The notes under the pieces were generated by a model that was given only the letters and a program-made list of their open reading frames with translations, ran no database searches and had not been told where the DNA came from. Of a stretch of 64,000 nucleotides of DNA, positions 24,325-31,381 are shown piece after piece. The stretch lies in contig JAODBK010000072.1 in assembly GCA_025463925.1 (NCBI GenBank), positions 1 through 64,000 of the forward strand. Direction: 5' to 3'. The stretch comes from Acidimicrobiales bacterium. GTDB lineage: Bacteria; Actinomycetota; Acidimicrobiia; Acidimicrobiales; AC-14. Position 1 is the first letter of the stretch, and each line of letters opens with the position of its first letter. The position numbers and the translations under genes were made by a program.

Positions 24325-25860
24325 GTGCGCATCGCGGCGGTCGATGCCGGAACCAACAGCTTCCACCTCCTCGTCGTCGACGCGCACCGCGATGGCACCT
24401 TCGTCCCGCTCCTCCGTGAGAAGGACATGTTGCGGCTGGGCGACGAGGTCGGGCGCGACGGGCGGGTGAGCGATGCCACGTCGGAGCGGGCGGTCGAGAC
24501 GATCCGCCGATTCCGCGCCATGGCCGACTCACTCGGCGTGGATGAGTTCGTGGCGTGCGGGACGAGCGCGCTGCGCGAGGCGGAGAACGGCAGCGCGCTG
24601 GCCGACCGCATTCATGCCGAGACCGGCGTGAAGATCCGCGTCATCAGCGGCCGGGAGGAGGCCCGCCTGATCTTCGGCGCGATCCGCACCAGCGTGGTCA
24701 TCGATCCGGCGCCGGCGCTCTGCTTCGACCTCGGCGGTGGGAGCCTCGAAGTGATGGTGGGCGACGGCGGCGGCCTGCTGTGGTCCGGCAGCGTGAAGCT
24801 CGGCGTCGCCCGGATGACGTCGGAGCTGGTCGAGTCGGACCCGCCGTCGGCTCCCGACCTCCGCCGGCTCCGCGACCGGCTGAGCGCCGGCCTCGCCCCG
24901 ATCGCCGAGGCGGTGGCCGACCTCGAGCCGGCGATGGCCATCGGCTCCAGCGGCACGCTGTGCAGCTTGGCCGGGATGGTCGCGGCGCGCGCCGGGGGCT
25001 CGGTCCCGCTCTCGGTCAACCAGCTGTCGTTCAAGCGCGACGACTTCCTCGCGGTGCACGACGAGCTGCTGTCCTCGACGTCGGCCGAGCGGGCGCGCAT
25101 GCCGGGCGGTGACAGCCGGCGCGCCGACCTGTTGCCCGCCGGCGCGGTGTTCCTCGCCACCGCGATGGACCTGTTCGGCTTCGAGGATCTGACGGTGAGC
25201 GAGTGGGCGTTGCGCGAGGGCATCGTGCTCGACGCCATCGGCCACCACGACCCCGTCGACTGGAGCGAGGACCGCGGCGACATCCGCCGGGCCTCGGTGC
25301 TCAACCTCTGCCGCCGCAGCAATTGGGACGAGGCCCACGGCCGCCAGGTCTCGCGGCTCGCGGTCGAGCTGTTCGACCACGCGCTGCCGCTCCACCGGCT
25401 CGGCCCCGATGACCGCGAGCTCCTGGAGTACGCCGGGCTGGTGCACGACATCGGGCAGCACGTCGCCATCGAGTCGCACCACAAGCACACGTCGTACCTG
25501 GTGCAGCACGGCAGCCTGCGCGGCTTCGCCCCCGGCGAGGTCGATGCCCTCGCGGCGCTGGCGCGGTACCACCGGCGCTCGAACCCGAAGCCCGGGCACG
25601 AGCCCTACAACGCGCTCGACTCGGCGATCCAGGAGCGCGTGACCAAGCTCTCCGCCCTCTTGCGCATCGCCGACGGTCTCGACCGGGGCCACACGGGGGT
25701 GGTCGACAGCGTCGACGTCGAGATCGACCGCGACCGCGCCCGGCTGACCGTCCACGCGGCCGCCGACTGCGAGCTCGAGCTGTGGGGCGCGCGCCGCAAG
25801 CGCGACCTGTTCGAACGGCTCTTCGGCGTCACGCTCGACGTGGTGGCCGCCGGGCGCTGA
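24325..25860 (+). CDS. ppx: exopolyphosphatase/guanosine pentaphosphate phosphatase
   Basis: A 511-residue protein with the ASKHA-fold Ppx/GppA domain: IAAVDAGTNSFHLLVV at the N-terminus, GTSALREAENG, and the ATP-loop FDLGGGSLEVMV near residue 134. A C-terminal HD-like domain has YAGLVHDIGQHVAIESHHKHT near residue 373. This two-domain length matches E. coli Ppx rather than the short actinobacterial Ppx. It removes phosphate from polyphosphate or pppGpp. It starts 16 bp after the SixA-like gene. Confidence 0.92.
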   Translation: MRIAAVDAGTNSFHLLVVDAHRDGTFVPLLREKDMLRLGDEVGRDGRVSDATSERAVETIRRFRAMADSLGVDEFVACGTSALREAENGSALADRIHAETGVKIRVISGREEARLIFGAIRTSVVIDPAPALCFDLGGGSLEVMVGDGGGLLWSGSVKLGVARMTSELVESDPPSAPDLRRLRDRLSAGLAPIAEAVADLEPAMAIGSSGTLCSLAGMVAARAGGSVPLSVNQLSFKRDDFLAVHDELLSSTSAERARMPGGDSRRADLLPAGAVFLATAMDLFGFEDLTVSEWALREGIVLDAIGHHDPVDWSEDRGDIRRASVLNLCRRSNWDEAHGRQVSRLAVELFDHALPLHRLGPDDRELLEYAGLVHDIGQHVAIESHHKHTSYLVQHGSLRGFAPGEVDALAALARYHRRSNPKPGHEPYNALDSAIQERVTKLSALLRIADGLDRGHTGVVDSVDVEIDRDRARLTVHAAADCELELWGARRKRDLFERLFGVTLDVVAAGR

Positions 25861-25869
25861 GCCCGGTAT

Positions 25870-25890
25870 GCCCGGATCCTCGGGCGTTTT
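25870..25890 (+). terminator. short hairpin with T-run after ppx
   Basis: GCCCG and CGGGC pair around GATCCT and are followed by GTTTT, 9 bp after the ppx stop and before the second phoU. The stem is only 5 bp, so this is a weak intrinsic terminator candidate. Confidence 0.4.
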
Positions 25891-25908
25891 GCGGGACAAT
25901 GACCGCTC

Positions 25909-26580
25909 GTGAGTGAGACCCGGCGCGCCTTTCACGAGGACCTGCAAGAGCTGTGTGCCGATGTGCTGCATCTCGCGGCGCTCGCGGGCGAAGCCATCCA
26001 GGGTGGGACTGCGGCGTTGCTCGAGGCGGACATCGACACCGCGCTCGAGCTGGTCGAGCGCGATCAGGAGATGGACGACCTGACCCACGGCATCGAGCAG
26101 CGGGCCTGTGCGCTGCTGGCCCGGCAGCAGCCGATGGCCGTCGACCTGCGGCTGATCGTCACCGTGCTGCGCGTGATCCACGAGCTCGAGCGCATGGGCG
26201 ACCTCATGGTGAACGTCGACAAGACGATCCGGCGTCTGGGCTCGGCCGAGTTCGGGCCCAAGGTACGCGGCATCCTCGAGGCGATGGGCCGGCAGGCGAC
26301 CGCGCAGGTCCAGGCGGCGAGCGACGCGTTCGCCCATCGCGACGTCGACCTCGCCCGGAAGCTCCGGCAGATGGACGACGTCATGGACGACTTGCAGCGC
26401 GATCTCTTTCGGGCGATCTTCGCCGGGCCGGAAGCCGACGAGGCCACCGTGCAGCGCGCCGTGCAGATCGCGCTGGTCGGTCGCTACTTCGAGCGGATCG
26501 CCGACCACGCGGTCAACGTCGGCGAGCGGGTGGAGTTCATGGTGACCGGCAGCTTCCCCGACGAGGTCCCCGCGCCCTAG
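25909..26580 (+). CDS. phoU: PhoU-like protein, second full copy
   Basis: A 223-residue protein with two PhoU repeats, similar in layout to the copy at 19156 (MARQQPMA versus LARQQPMA; RFFQRAADHAVNVG versus RYFERIADHAVNVG). It has its own upstream region of 48 bp after a possible terminator, so it may be expressed separately from the pst-ppk unit. Two full copies plus a half-size frameshifted one suggest duplication within this cluster. Confidence 0.9.
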   Translation: MSETRRAFHEDLQELCADVLHLAALAGEAIQGGTAALLEADIDTALELVERDQEMDDLTHGIEQRACALLARQQPMAVDLRLIVTVLRVIHELERMGDLMVNVDKTIRRLGSAEFGPKVRGILEAMGRQATAQVQAASDAFAHRDVDLARKLRQMDDVMDDLQRDLFRAIFAGPEADEATVQRAVQIALVGRYFERIADHAVNVGERVEFMVTGSFPDEVPAP

Positions 26581-26621
26581 CCGCTCGGCCAGGCCTCGAA
26601 TGGCGTCGTTGGCGCGCCGCG

Positions 26622-27251
26622 CTATCGATGCACGCTGCGGAGACCGGCCCACGCGAGGTCGGCGAGGCGGCGGCCGAGGAGGTCGGGGTCGCCCCCCTCG
26701 GCAGTGCGGACCCAGTGGCGGCTGGTGCCCTCGGCCAGCCCGACGAGACCGTGGGCCAGCAGCCGGCGGTGGTCCTCGTCGATGTCGGCGTCGATCAGGA
26801 CCGCGATGGCTTCCGCGATCGCGTCCTCGACCTTGCGGACCGCGGCGGCGAAGTCGCGGTCGCCCTCGGAGCTGTCGGCGCCCCGCAGGCGCGTGCCGTC
26901 GGGCTTCGGTGACCGGCCGGTGCCGCCGAACAGCAGCCGGAAGGCCGCCGGCTGATTGGTGACGAACCGGAAGTAGGCCGCGAATCCCGCTTCCACCTGT
27001 TGGCGCGGGCCGCCGGCCGACGCGGTCGCCTTGGTGATCTCGTCCATGAGCCGGTCGCCGACGTCGTCGAGCAGCTCGAGGTAGAGGTCGCGCTTCGAGC
27101 CGAAGTGCTGGTAGAGCACCGGTTTGGTGACCCCGGCGGCCTCGGCCAGCTCGCTCATCGACACGCCGTAGAAGCCCCGCTCGGCGAACACGTCGAGCGC
27201 GACGTCGAGCAGTTGCCGGCGTCGGCGGACGGCGGGGAGCCGGGCGACCAT
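26622..27251 (-). CDS. TetR family transcriptional regulator
   Basis: A 209-residue regulator. The N-terminal TetR HTH is clear (LLDVALDVFAERGFYGVSMSELAEAAGVTKPVLYQHFGSKRDLY, about residues 14-58). The ligand-binding half is not diagnostic. The ATG at 27251 is followed upstream by GTTACC (27256-27261), the half-site of the palindrome at 3099-3114, which is a weak hint of the regulon. It lies downstream of a zinc dehydrogenase on the same strand. Confidence 0.88.
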   Translation of the reverse strand: MVARLPAVRRRRQLLDVALDVFAERGFYGVSMSELAEAAGVTKPVLYQHFGSKRDLYLELLDDVGDRLMDEITKATASAGGPRQQVEAGFAAYFRFVTNQPAAFRLLFGGTGRSPKPDGTRLRGADSSEGDRDFAAAVRKVEDAIAEAIAVLIDADIDEDHRRLLAHGLVGLAEGTSRHWVRTAEGGDPDLLGRRLADLAWAGLRSVHR

Positions 27252-27316
27252 GGTGGTTACCCTACGGGACGGCCCAGGCAGCAGGGATCGCCGCGCTCGG
27301 TGGCGAACAACTGGCC

Positions 27317-27469
27317 ATGCGCCCCCCGCGCACGTTCCCCGATCCCGGTGCCCGCCGACCCCCCGAGCCCCGACGGCCGTCGCCCGCCCGCAAGGTGACG
27401 CCGGGCCTGCTCGCGGCCCGGGTCCGCCGCAACCGCTACCGGCTGCGCCCTCCCGACATCCGCTTGTAA
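27317..27469 (+). CDS. possible small basic protein, 50 aa
   Basis: An ATG-to-TAA frame of 50 residues, rich in Pro and Arg, ends in LLAARVRRNRYRLRPPDIRL. It occupies the only sizeable gap between the TetR and dehydrogenase genes and is followed by a small hairpin (27478-27492). There is no clear ribosome site. I do not recognise it; it could be chance coding in GC-rich DNA. Confidence 0.3.
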   Translation: MRPPRTFPDPGARRPPEPRRPSPARKVTPGLLAARVRRNRYRLRPPDIRL

Positions 27470-27477
27470 GTCGAGTC

Positions 27478-27492
27478 CCACCCCGAGGGTGG
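27478..27492. terminator. short hairpin before dehydrogenase 3' end
   Basis: CCACCC and GGGTGG pair around CGA between the end of the possible 50-aa frame and the convergent dehydrogenase stop at 27495. It has no T-run. Confidence 0.35.
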
Positions 27493-27494
27493 CG

Positions 27495-28601
27495 CTAGTA
27501 GACGATGACCGAGCGGGCGATCTCGCCGGTCTTCATGGCGTCGAACGCCTCGTTGACCTCGTCGAGGCTGATCTCGCGGCTGATCAGCTCGTCGAGCTTG
27601 AGCTCGCCCTTCTTGTACAGGTCGATCAGCTTGGTGACGTCGGTGTGGACGTTCGAGGAGCCGTACCAGCACCCCTTCACCGTCTTCTCCTGCAGCACCA
27701 GGCCCATGAACGCCGGCAGCTGCACCATGACGTCCATCCGCGGCACACCGACGAGGATGGCCTGGCCGCCGCGACGGGTCATCGTGATCACGTCGTCGAT
27801 CGTCTGCTGGAGGCCGATGACCTCGAAGGCGACGTCGGCGCCCCGCTGCTCGGTCATCTCCATCACCTGTGAGACCGCGTTGACCTGCGACGCGTTGACC
27901 GTGTCGGTGGCGCCGAACTGCTTCGCCATCGCCAGCTTGGTCTCGTTCTGGTCGATGGCGATGATGCGATCGGCGCCGGCGATGCGCGCTCCCTGGATGA
28001 CGTTCAGCCCGACGCCGCCGCACCCGACGACCGCGACGGTGTCGCCCTTCGCGATGTCGGCGGTGTTGAGCGCGGCGCCCACGCCGGTGAGGACGCCGCA
28101 CCCGATGAGCGCCGCGACCGGCATCGGCACGTCGTCGGGGATCTTCACCGCGCCCGATGCCGGGATGATCGAGTACTGCGAGAACGTGCCGGACGCGGCC
28201 ATCTGGGCCAGCGGCGCGCCGTCGAGATCGAACCGGTAGGTGCCGTCGAGCAGCCCGCCGGTGGCCATCGCGGTGTTGGCCCGCTCGCACAGCTCACCCT
28301 GGTTGCGTGTGCAGAAGTAGCACTCACCGCACTGCGGCACCCACGACACCACCACGTGGTCGCCCGGCTTGACGTGGGTGACGCCCTCGCCGACCTTCTC
28401 CACGACGCCGGCGCCCTCGTGGCCGAGGACGACCGGGAATGCGCTCATCAGGGTGCCGTTCTGGACGGACAGGTCGGAGTGGCAGACGCCGGACGCGCCC
28501 ATCTTGATGCGGACTTCCCCGGCGTGCGGCTCGTCGATCCCGATGTCGAGGATCTCGAGTGGCTGGTCGAGCCCGGTGGCGACGGCGGCCTTGTGTGTCA
28601 T
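27495..28601 (-). CDS. zinc-dependent alcohol dehydrogenase, class III-like
   Basis: A 368-residue dehydrogenase with catalytic zinc ligands Cys40 (GVCHSDL) and His61-Glu62 (GHEGAG), structural zinc Cys91, 94, 97 and 105, and the NAD motif VGCGGVGLNVIQGARIAGA. The long insert and ordering match the class III/mycothiol-dependent formaldehyde dehydrogenase branch, but the thiol cofactor cannot be proved. ATG 28601 has GGAAGGA eight bases upstream. It may oxidise primary alcohols or thiol adducts of aldehydes. Confidence 0.85.
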   Translation of the reverse strand: MTHKAAVATGLDQPLEILDIGIDEPHAGEVRIKMGASGVCHSDLSVQNGTLMSAFPVVLGHEGAGVVEKVGEGVTHVKPGDHVVVSWVPQCGECYFCTRNQGELCERANTAMATGGLLDGTYRFDLDGAPLAQMAASGTFSQYSIIPASGAVKIPDDVPMPVAALIGCGVLTGVGAALNTADIAKGDTVAVVGCGGVGLNVIQGARIAGADRIIAIDQNETKLAMAKQFGATDTVNASQVNAVSQVMEMTEQRGADVAFEVIGLQQTIDDVITMTRRGGQAILVGVPRMDVMVQLPAFMGLVLQEKTVKGCWYGSSNVHTDVTKLIDLYKKGELKLDELISREISLDEVNEAFDAMKTGEIARSVIVY

Positions 28602-28647
28602 GGCGAATCCTTCCGGCACGTGCAGGGGGGCGTGCGTTCCACCTGCA

Positions 28648-28899
28648 TTATCGACCGCTTTCGCGGTCTTCGCGCTCGGCCGCCTTGACGGCGTACCCGA
28701 ACACGATCGCCGGCGCCAAGGTGAGCGATCCCGCGGCCAGCGCGCCGACGATGACGACGGTGATGGCACCACCGAAGCCGCTGGCGAAGCCGACCACGAA
28801 GGCGGCGATCGCGATCCCGAAGCACGCGTACCCGACCCGCTGCCCGACCTCGGTCAGCCGGGCGATGCGGGCCCGGCGGGCGCGGACGGGATCGGTCAC
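28648..28899 (-). CDS. small two-helix membrane protein
   Basis: An 83-residue protein with a basic N-terminus (VRARRARIARLTEVGQRVG), two hydrophobic segments (about 25-45 and 50-70) and a charged tail. GTG 28899 overlaps the stop of the glycosyltransferase (GTGA), making it the last member of a three-gene minus-strand unit. No known family is recognised; a membrane partner role is possible. Confidence 0.65.
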   Translation of the reverse strand: MTDPVRARRARIARLTEVGQRVGYACFGIAIAAFVVGFASGFGGAITVVIVGALAAGSLTLAPAIVFGYAVKAAEREDRESGR

Positions 28900-29948
28900 G
28901 ACGGCAAGCCGCGGCGGCGATCGAGCAGCTCGGCCAGCGAGCGGTCGAGGGTGGCGAGCGAGAAATGGCGACGGGCCACGTCCCGATTGTGGTCGAGCAG
29001 GGCCTCGTCCGGCTGCTCGAGGAACGCCGCCAGCGGGGCGGGGTCGTCGCTCGGGAACCACTGGAAGCCGAGTGCCCGCAGCTCCTCGGCCACCGGGTAG
29101 GGGCCGATCGCGAGCGGCCGGTGATGAATCGCCGACTCGACCGTCGGGTTGCCGAACCCTTCCCACGACGACGGGAACGCGACCGCGTCGCTGGCGGCGT
29201 ACGCGTCCGCCATCGACAGCCCGGCGGGCAGGTGGCGCAGCACCCGCAGGCGGCGCCGCGGGGCATCGGCCAGCAACCGGTCGAGCTCGGGGCCGTAGCC
29301 GTCCTCGGCCGGACCGAGCAGCCAGTAGGTCGCGCCCAACGCCGCCGCCAGCGCGATCCCCGCCGGTACGCCCTTGCGGGCGATGGCGCGCGTCGGCTGC
29401 AGCAGCAGGCGCTCGCGCGCATCGACACCGAGCGCGGCCCTCGACCGATCACGGTCACCGCGCGGCGCGTCGATGTCGAACGCGTTGCGGATGGTGGTCG
29501 CGTCGATGCCCCGCCGCTGGCGCAACTCGGCGCGCGACCGGTCGTTGATGGTGACGTGGGCCCACATCGGATCGTCCGGTGGCACGTCGACGATGGACGC
29601 GAACCGCTCGCGCTGCCACGGAAGGTCGTGGTGATGGAGCAGTGCCGGCCGGTCGGCGAGGGCATCGGCGACGACATCGAGCGCCGGCCGGTTGAGCGGC
29701 AGCGAGCACAGGTTCTCGACGACGGTCAGATCGATGCCGGTCAGCGCACCCATGACGTCGTCGGGGTCGGGGCCGGTGTGCTCGTCGATGCCGAGGCCCG
29801 GGACGATGATGTCGGCGCGGCCCTCTCCGGCGATGGTGACGACGTTGAAGCCCAGCCGCGCCAACGAACCGCGCCACTTCTCGGCCTCGACGGACACGCC
29901 GTCGGGCCCGCCGAGGCGGAACGAGACGACGGCGGCGGTCGGGTTCAG
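28896..29948 (-). CDS. glycosyltransferase, GT4-like
   Basis: A protein of about 350 residues with a GT-B layout. The N-terminus VVSFRLGGPDGVSVEAEKW is typical of GT4 enzymes, and the C-terminal nucleotide-sugar site contains ASDAVAFPSSWEGFGNPTVESA with the conserved E-x7-E pattern. The only start near the beginning of the homologous region is CTG 29948, overlapping the upstream stop (CTGA); a farther upstream start would overlap the upstream gene extensively. The sugar donor and acceptor are unknown. Confidence 0.75.
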   Translation of the reverse strand: MNPTAAVVSFRLGGPDGVSVEAEKWRGSLARLGFNVVTIAGEGRADIIVPGLGIDEHTGPDPDDVMGALTGIDLTVVENLCSLPLNRPALDVVADALADRPALLHHHDLPWQRERFASIVDVPPDDPMWAHVTINDRSRAELRQRRGIDATTIRNAFDIDAPRGDRDRSRAALGVDARERLLLQPTRAIARKGVPAGIALAAALGATYWLLGPAEDGYGPELDRLLADAPRRRLRVLRHLPAGLSMADAYAASDAVAFPSSWEGFGNPTVESAIHHRPLAIGPYPVAEELRALGFQWFPSDDPAPLAAFLEQPDEALLDHNRDVARRHFSLATLDRSLAELLDRRRGLPS

Positions 29949-30616
29949 GTGGCGAGCTGCACGAGGCGGCGGTTCGTCGCGTCGAGCACCGCTCGCGCCA
30001 CCGCGTCCGGCTCGTTGTTGAGTCGCACGACGGCCGACCCGGAGACGATCTCCTCGTGCGGCGGCACCACGAACACCACGCACGCCACCGCGACGTCGCG
30101 CGTGCCGACGCGCTGCACGATCGCCATCTCGATGTCGGCGCAGTCCGCCACCGGCACGATCTGCCGCAACGCTTCGAGCGTCGCCTGCGCGACGAGCCGG
30201 TGGCGCGACGACGACGCCACCGAGCCTTCGGCGACGCCCTCGCTCTTGTCGTCCTCCCGCTCGAGCGCAACGCGGATGACCTGGCGCAGCCCGCTCTGCT
30301 CCGACGTGATGGTGCCGACGATGACGCGACCGCCCCGCATCGGCGTCCCGATCACGGTCTCGTCGCGCTGACCGCCGTCCAGCTGCACGACCGAGATGAT
30401 GCGCCGGTCGAGCTCGAGGCCGAAGGTCGCCATGGCGACCGACTGGATGTCTCGCGCGACCTGTTTGGCGTGCTTGCCCGACGTCGCGAGGATGTGGATC
30501 TCGGTCGGGCGCCCGATCTCGTCGATCACGATGCGGGCGGCGTTGACCTCGGGCAGGCGACAAAGCTCACGCTCGATCTCTGTCACATCGAGATCAGCCG
30601 GCTCCATCGGCTCCAC
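29945..30616 (-). CDS. hypothetical protein, 223 aa
   Basis: No function is recognised. Residues about 10-85 form an alpha-beta domain (EIERELCRLPEVNAARIVIDEIG...ILATSGKHAKQVARDIQSVA) ending in RRIISVVQLDGG. A second region from about 130 has alternating strands (AIVQRVGTRDVAVACVVFVVP). The protein is soluble with no signal. Its stop overlaps the glycosyltransferase start, so the three genes to 28648 probably act together. Confidence 0.7.
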   Translation of the reverse strand: MEPMEPADLDVTEIERELCRLPEVNAARIVIDEIGRPTEIHILATSGKHAKQVARDIQSVAMATFGLELDRRIISVVQLDGGQRDETVIGTPMRGGRVIVGTITSEQSGLRQVIRVALEREDDKSEGVAEGSVASSSRHRLVAQATLEALRQIVPVADCADIEMAIVQRVGTRDVAVACVVFVVPPHEEIVSGSAVVRLNNEPDAVARAVLDATNRRLVQLAT

Positions 30617-30678
30617 GGGCTCACCGTAGCGATCGCTGCCAGCGGTGGTGCGGATGCCCGGCCACCAGGAACTTCACG

Positions 30679-30696
30679 AATCACAGCCCTGTGATT
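30679..30696. promoter_or_regulatory. perfect palindrome AATCACAG-CC-CTGTGATT
   Basis: Two 8-bp arms around CC lie in the 228-bp region between the hypothetical gene (divergent) and bldC. The TCACA and TGTGA half-sites are in the everted order relative to a CRP site, so a different dimeric regulator is more likely. It is AT-richer than its surroundings and is followed by TTGACT at 30705. Confidence 0.5.
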
Positions 30697-30844
30697 ATGG
30701 CCAATTGACTAGGCCGAAAATGACTCCACCTGCCTATTGGCCGATTCGAGCGCTTCTTGCACACTGTCGACGACCCAGAAAGCGGACACACCGGCCGCAA
30801 CAGCCGGAACGTCCGCATGATGCATAAGGGAAGGGAGGTGACAC

Positions 30845-31036
30845 ATGGCCGGGATCTCCACGCAGGCGGAGTACCTGAAGGCGGGGGAGGCGGCGGTCCT
30901 CCTCCACGTGTCGCCCAAGACCATTTCCCGGTGGGCCAAGGAGGGGAAGATCCCGCACATCGTCACCCTCGGCGGACATCGGCGGTTCCCACGTCGCGAC
31001 ATCGAAGCGCTGGTGGACCGATTGGCTGAGCGATAG
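30845..31036 (+). CDS. bldC: BldC-type MerR-like DNA-binding protein
   Basis: A 63-residue protein consisting of a single MerR-like winged helix: YLKAGEAAVLLHVSPKTISRWAKEGKIPHIVTLGGHRRFPRRDIEAL. The LGGHRRF segment and the absence of a dimerisation helix match BldC, which binds direct repeats cooperatively and controls development in Streptomyces. The ribosome site AAGGGAGGTGA is excellent. The gene is flanked by long non-coding stretches, suggesting complex control. Confidence 0.85.
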   Translation: MAGISTQAEYLKAGEAAVLLHVSPKTISRWAKEGKIPHIVTLGGHRRFPRRDIEALVDRLAER

Positions 31037-31204
31037 ACCAGCGGCACCCCCCGGCGGCTGCGGGCCGCCGACAGCACCTTGACAACTGAATCAGGAGAGA
31101 GTCAGCAGGGGCCACGCGCGCCCCGAACGGCACCTTGAGCGGAGCGGCGCCACTTCGTCCCTAGCGCATGCGAAGGAGGCAACAAACTCAAGGAGTTGCC
31201 CAAA
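31037..31204 (+). other. non-coding leader region with hairpins
   Basis: The stretch after bldC holds a 7-bp hairpin (CGGCGGC/GCCGCCG, 31052-31070), a TTGACA at 31079-31084 and two ribosome-site-like motifs (31173-31179 and 31190-31195). The second lies in a foldable segment, AACTC-AAG-GAGTT at 31185-31197, that could hide it. No known riboswitch class is recognised. It is followed by the 29-aa peptide gene and an 87-bp gap before the HD gene. Confidence 0.45.
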
Positions 31205-31294
31205 ATGAAGAAGACGTATGTTCGTGTCCTCGCGATCGCGTCGAGCCTGGCGGCCGTGGTTCTGGCCGGCGGCGCTCAGCTCAGCGGCCGATAG
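31205..31294 (+). CDS. 29-aa leader-like or truncated secreted peptide
   Basis: An ATG frame behind AAGGAG encodes a textbook signal peptide: MKKTYVRV, then a hydrophobic run (LAIASSLAAVVLAGGAQL), then SGR and TAG. Nothing follows a would-be cleavage site, so this is either a short membrane peptide or the remnant of a secreted protein whose body was lost. The next gene starts 87 bp downstream in another frame. Confidence 0.45.
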   Translation: MKKTYVRVLAIASSLAAVVLAGGAQLSGR

Positions 31295-31381
31295 ACAGTT
31301 CAGATCAACTCACTTGTGCGTCGCCCCTGCCGACTCTTTCCTGGTGCAGTTGTTGATCCTCGAGTATCGGAACCCCCCACG

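Noticed and set aside
24529-26652. A 707-codon minus-strand frame opposite ppx and phoU
   Set aside because: No motifs, repetitive composition, and it is fully explained by sense coding.
27257-27481. A 74-codon minus-strand frame opposite the possible 50-aa gene
   Set aside because: No start support and no motif; the plus-strand alternative is only slightly better.
30757-31029. Alternative 90-codon frame overlapping bldC
   Set aside because: The translation lacks homology features and is out of frame with the strongly motif-bearing BldC reading.
30709-31077. A 122-codon minus-strand frame covering bldC, which could be an antisense or toxin gene
   Set aside because: No ribosome site, Ser/Arg-rich composition and complete overlap with bldC.
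31037-31204. Possible cyclic di-GMP or cyclic di-AMP riboswitch before the HD gene
   Set aside because: The conserved cores of the GEMM-I, GEMM-II or ydaO classes are not present; only generic hairpins are seen.
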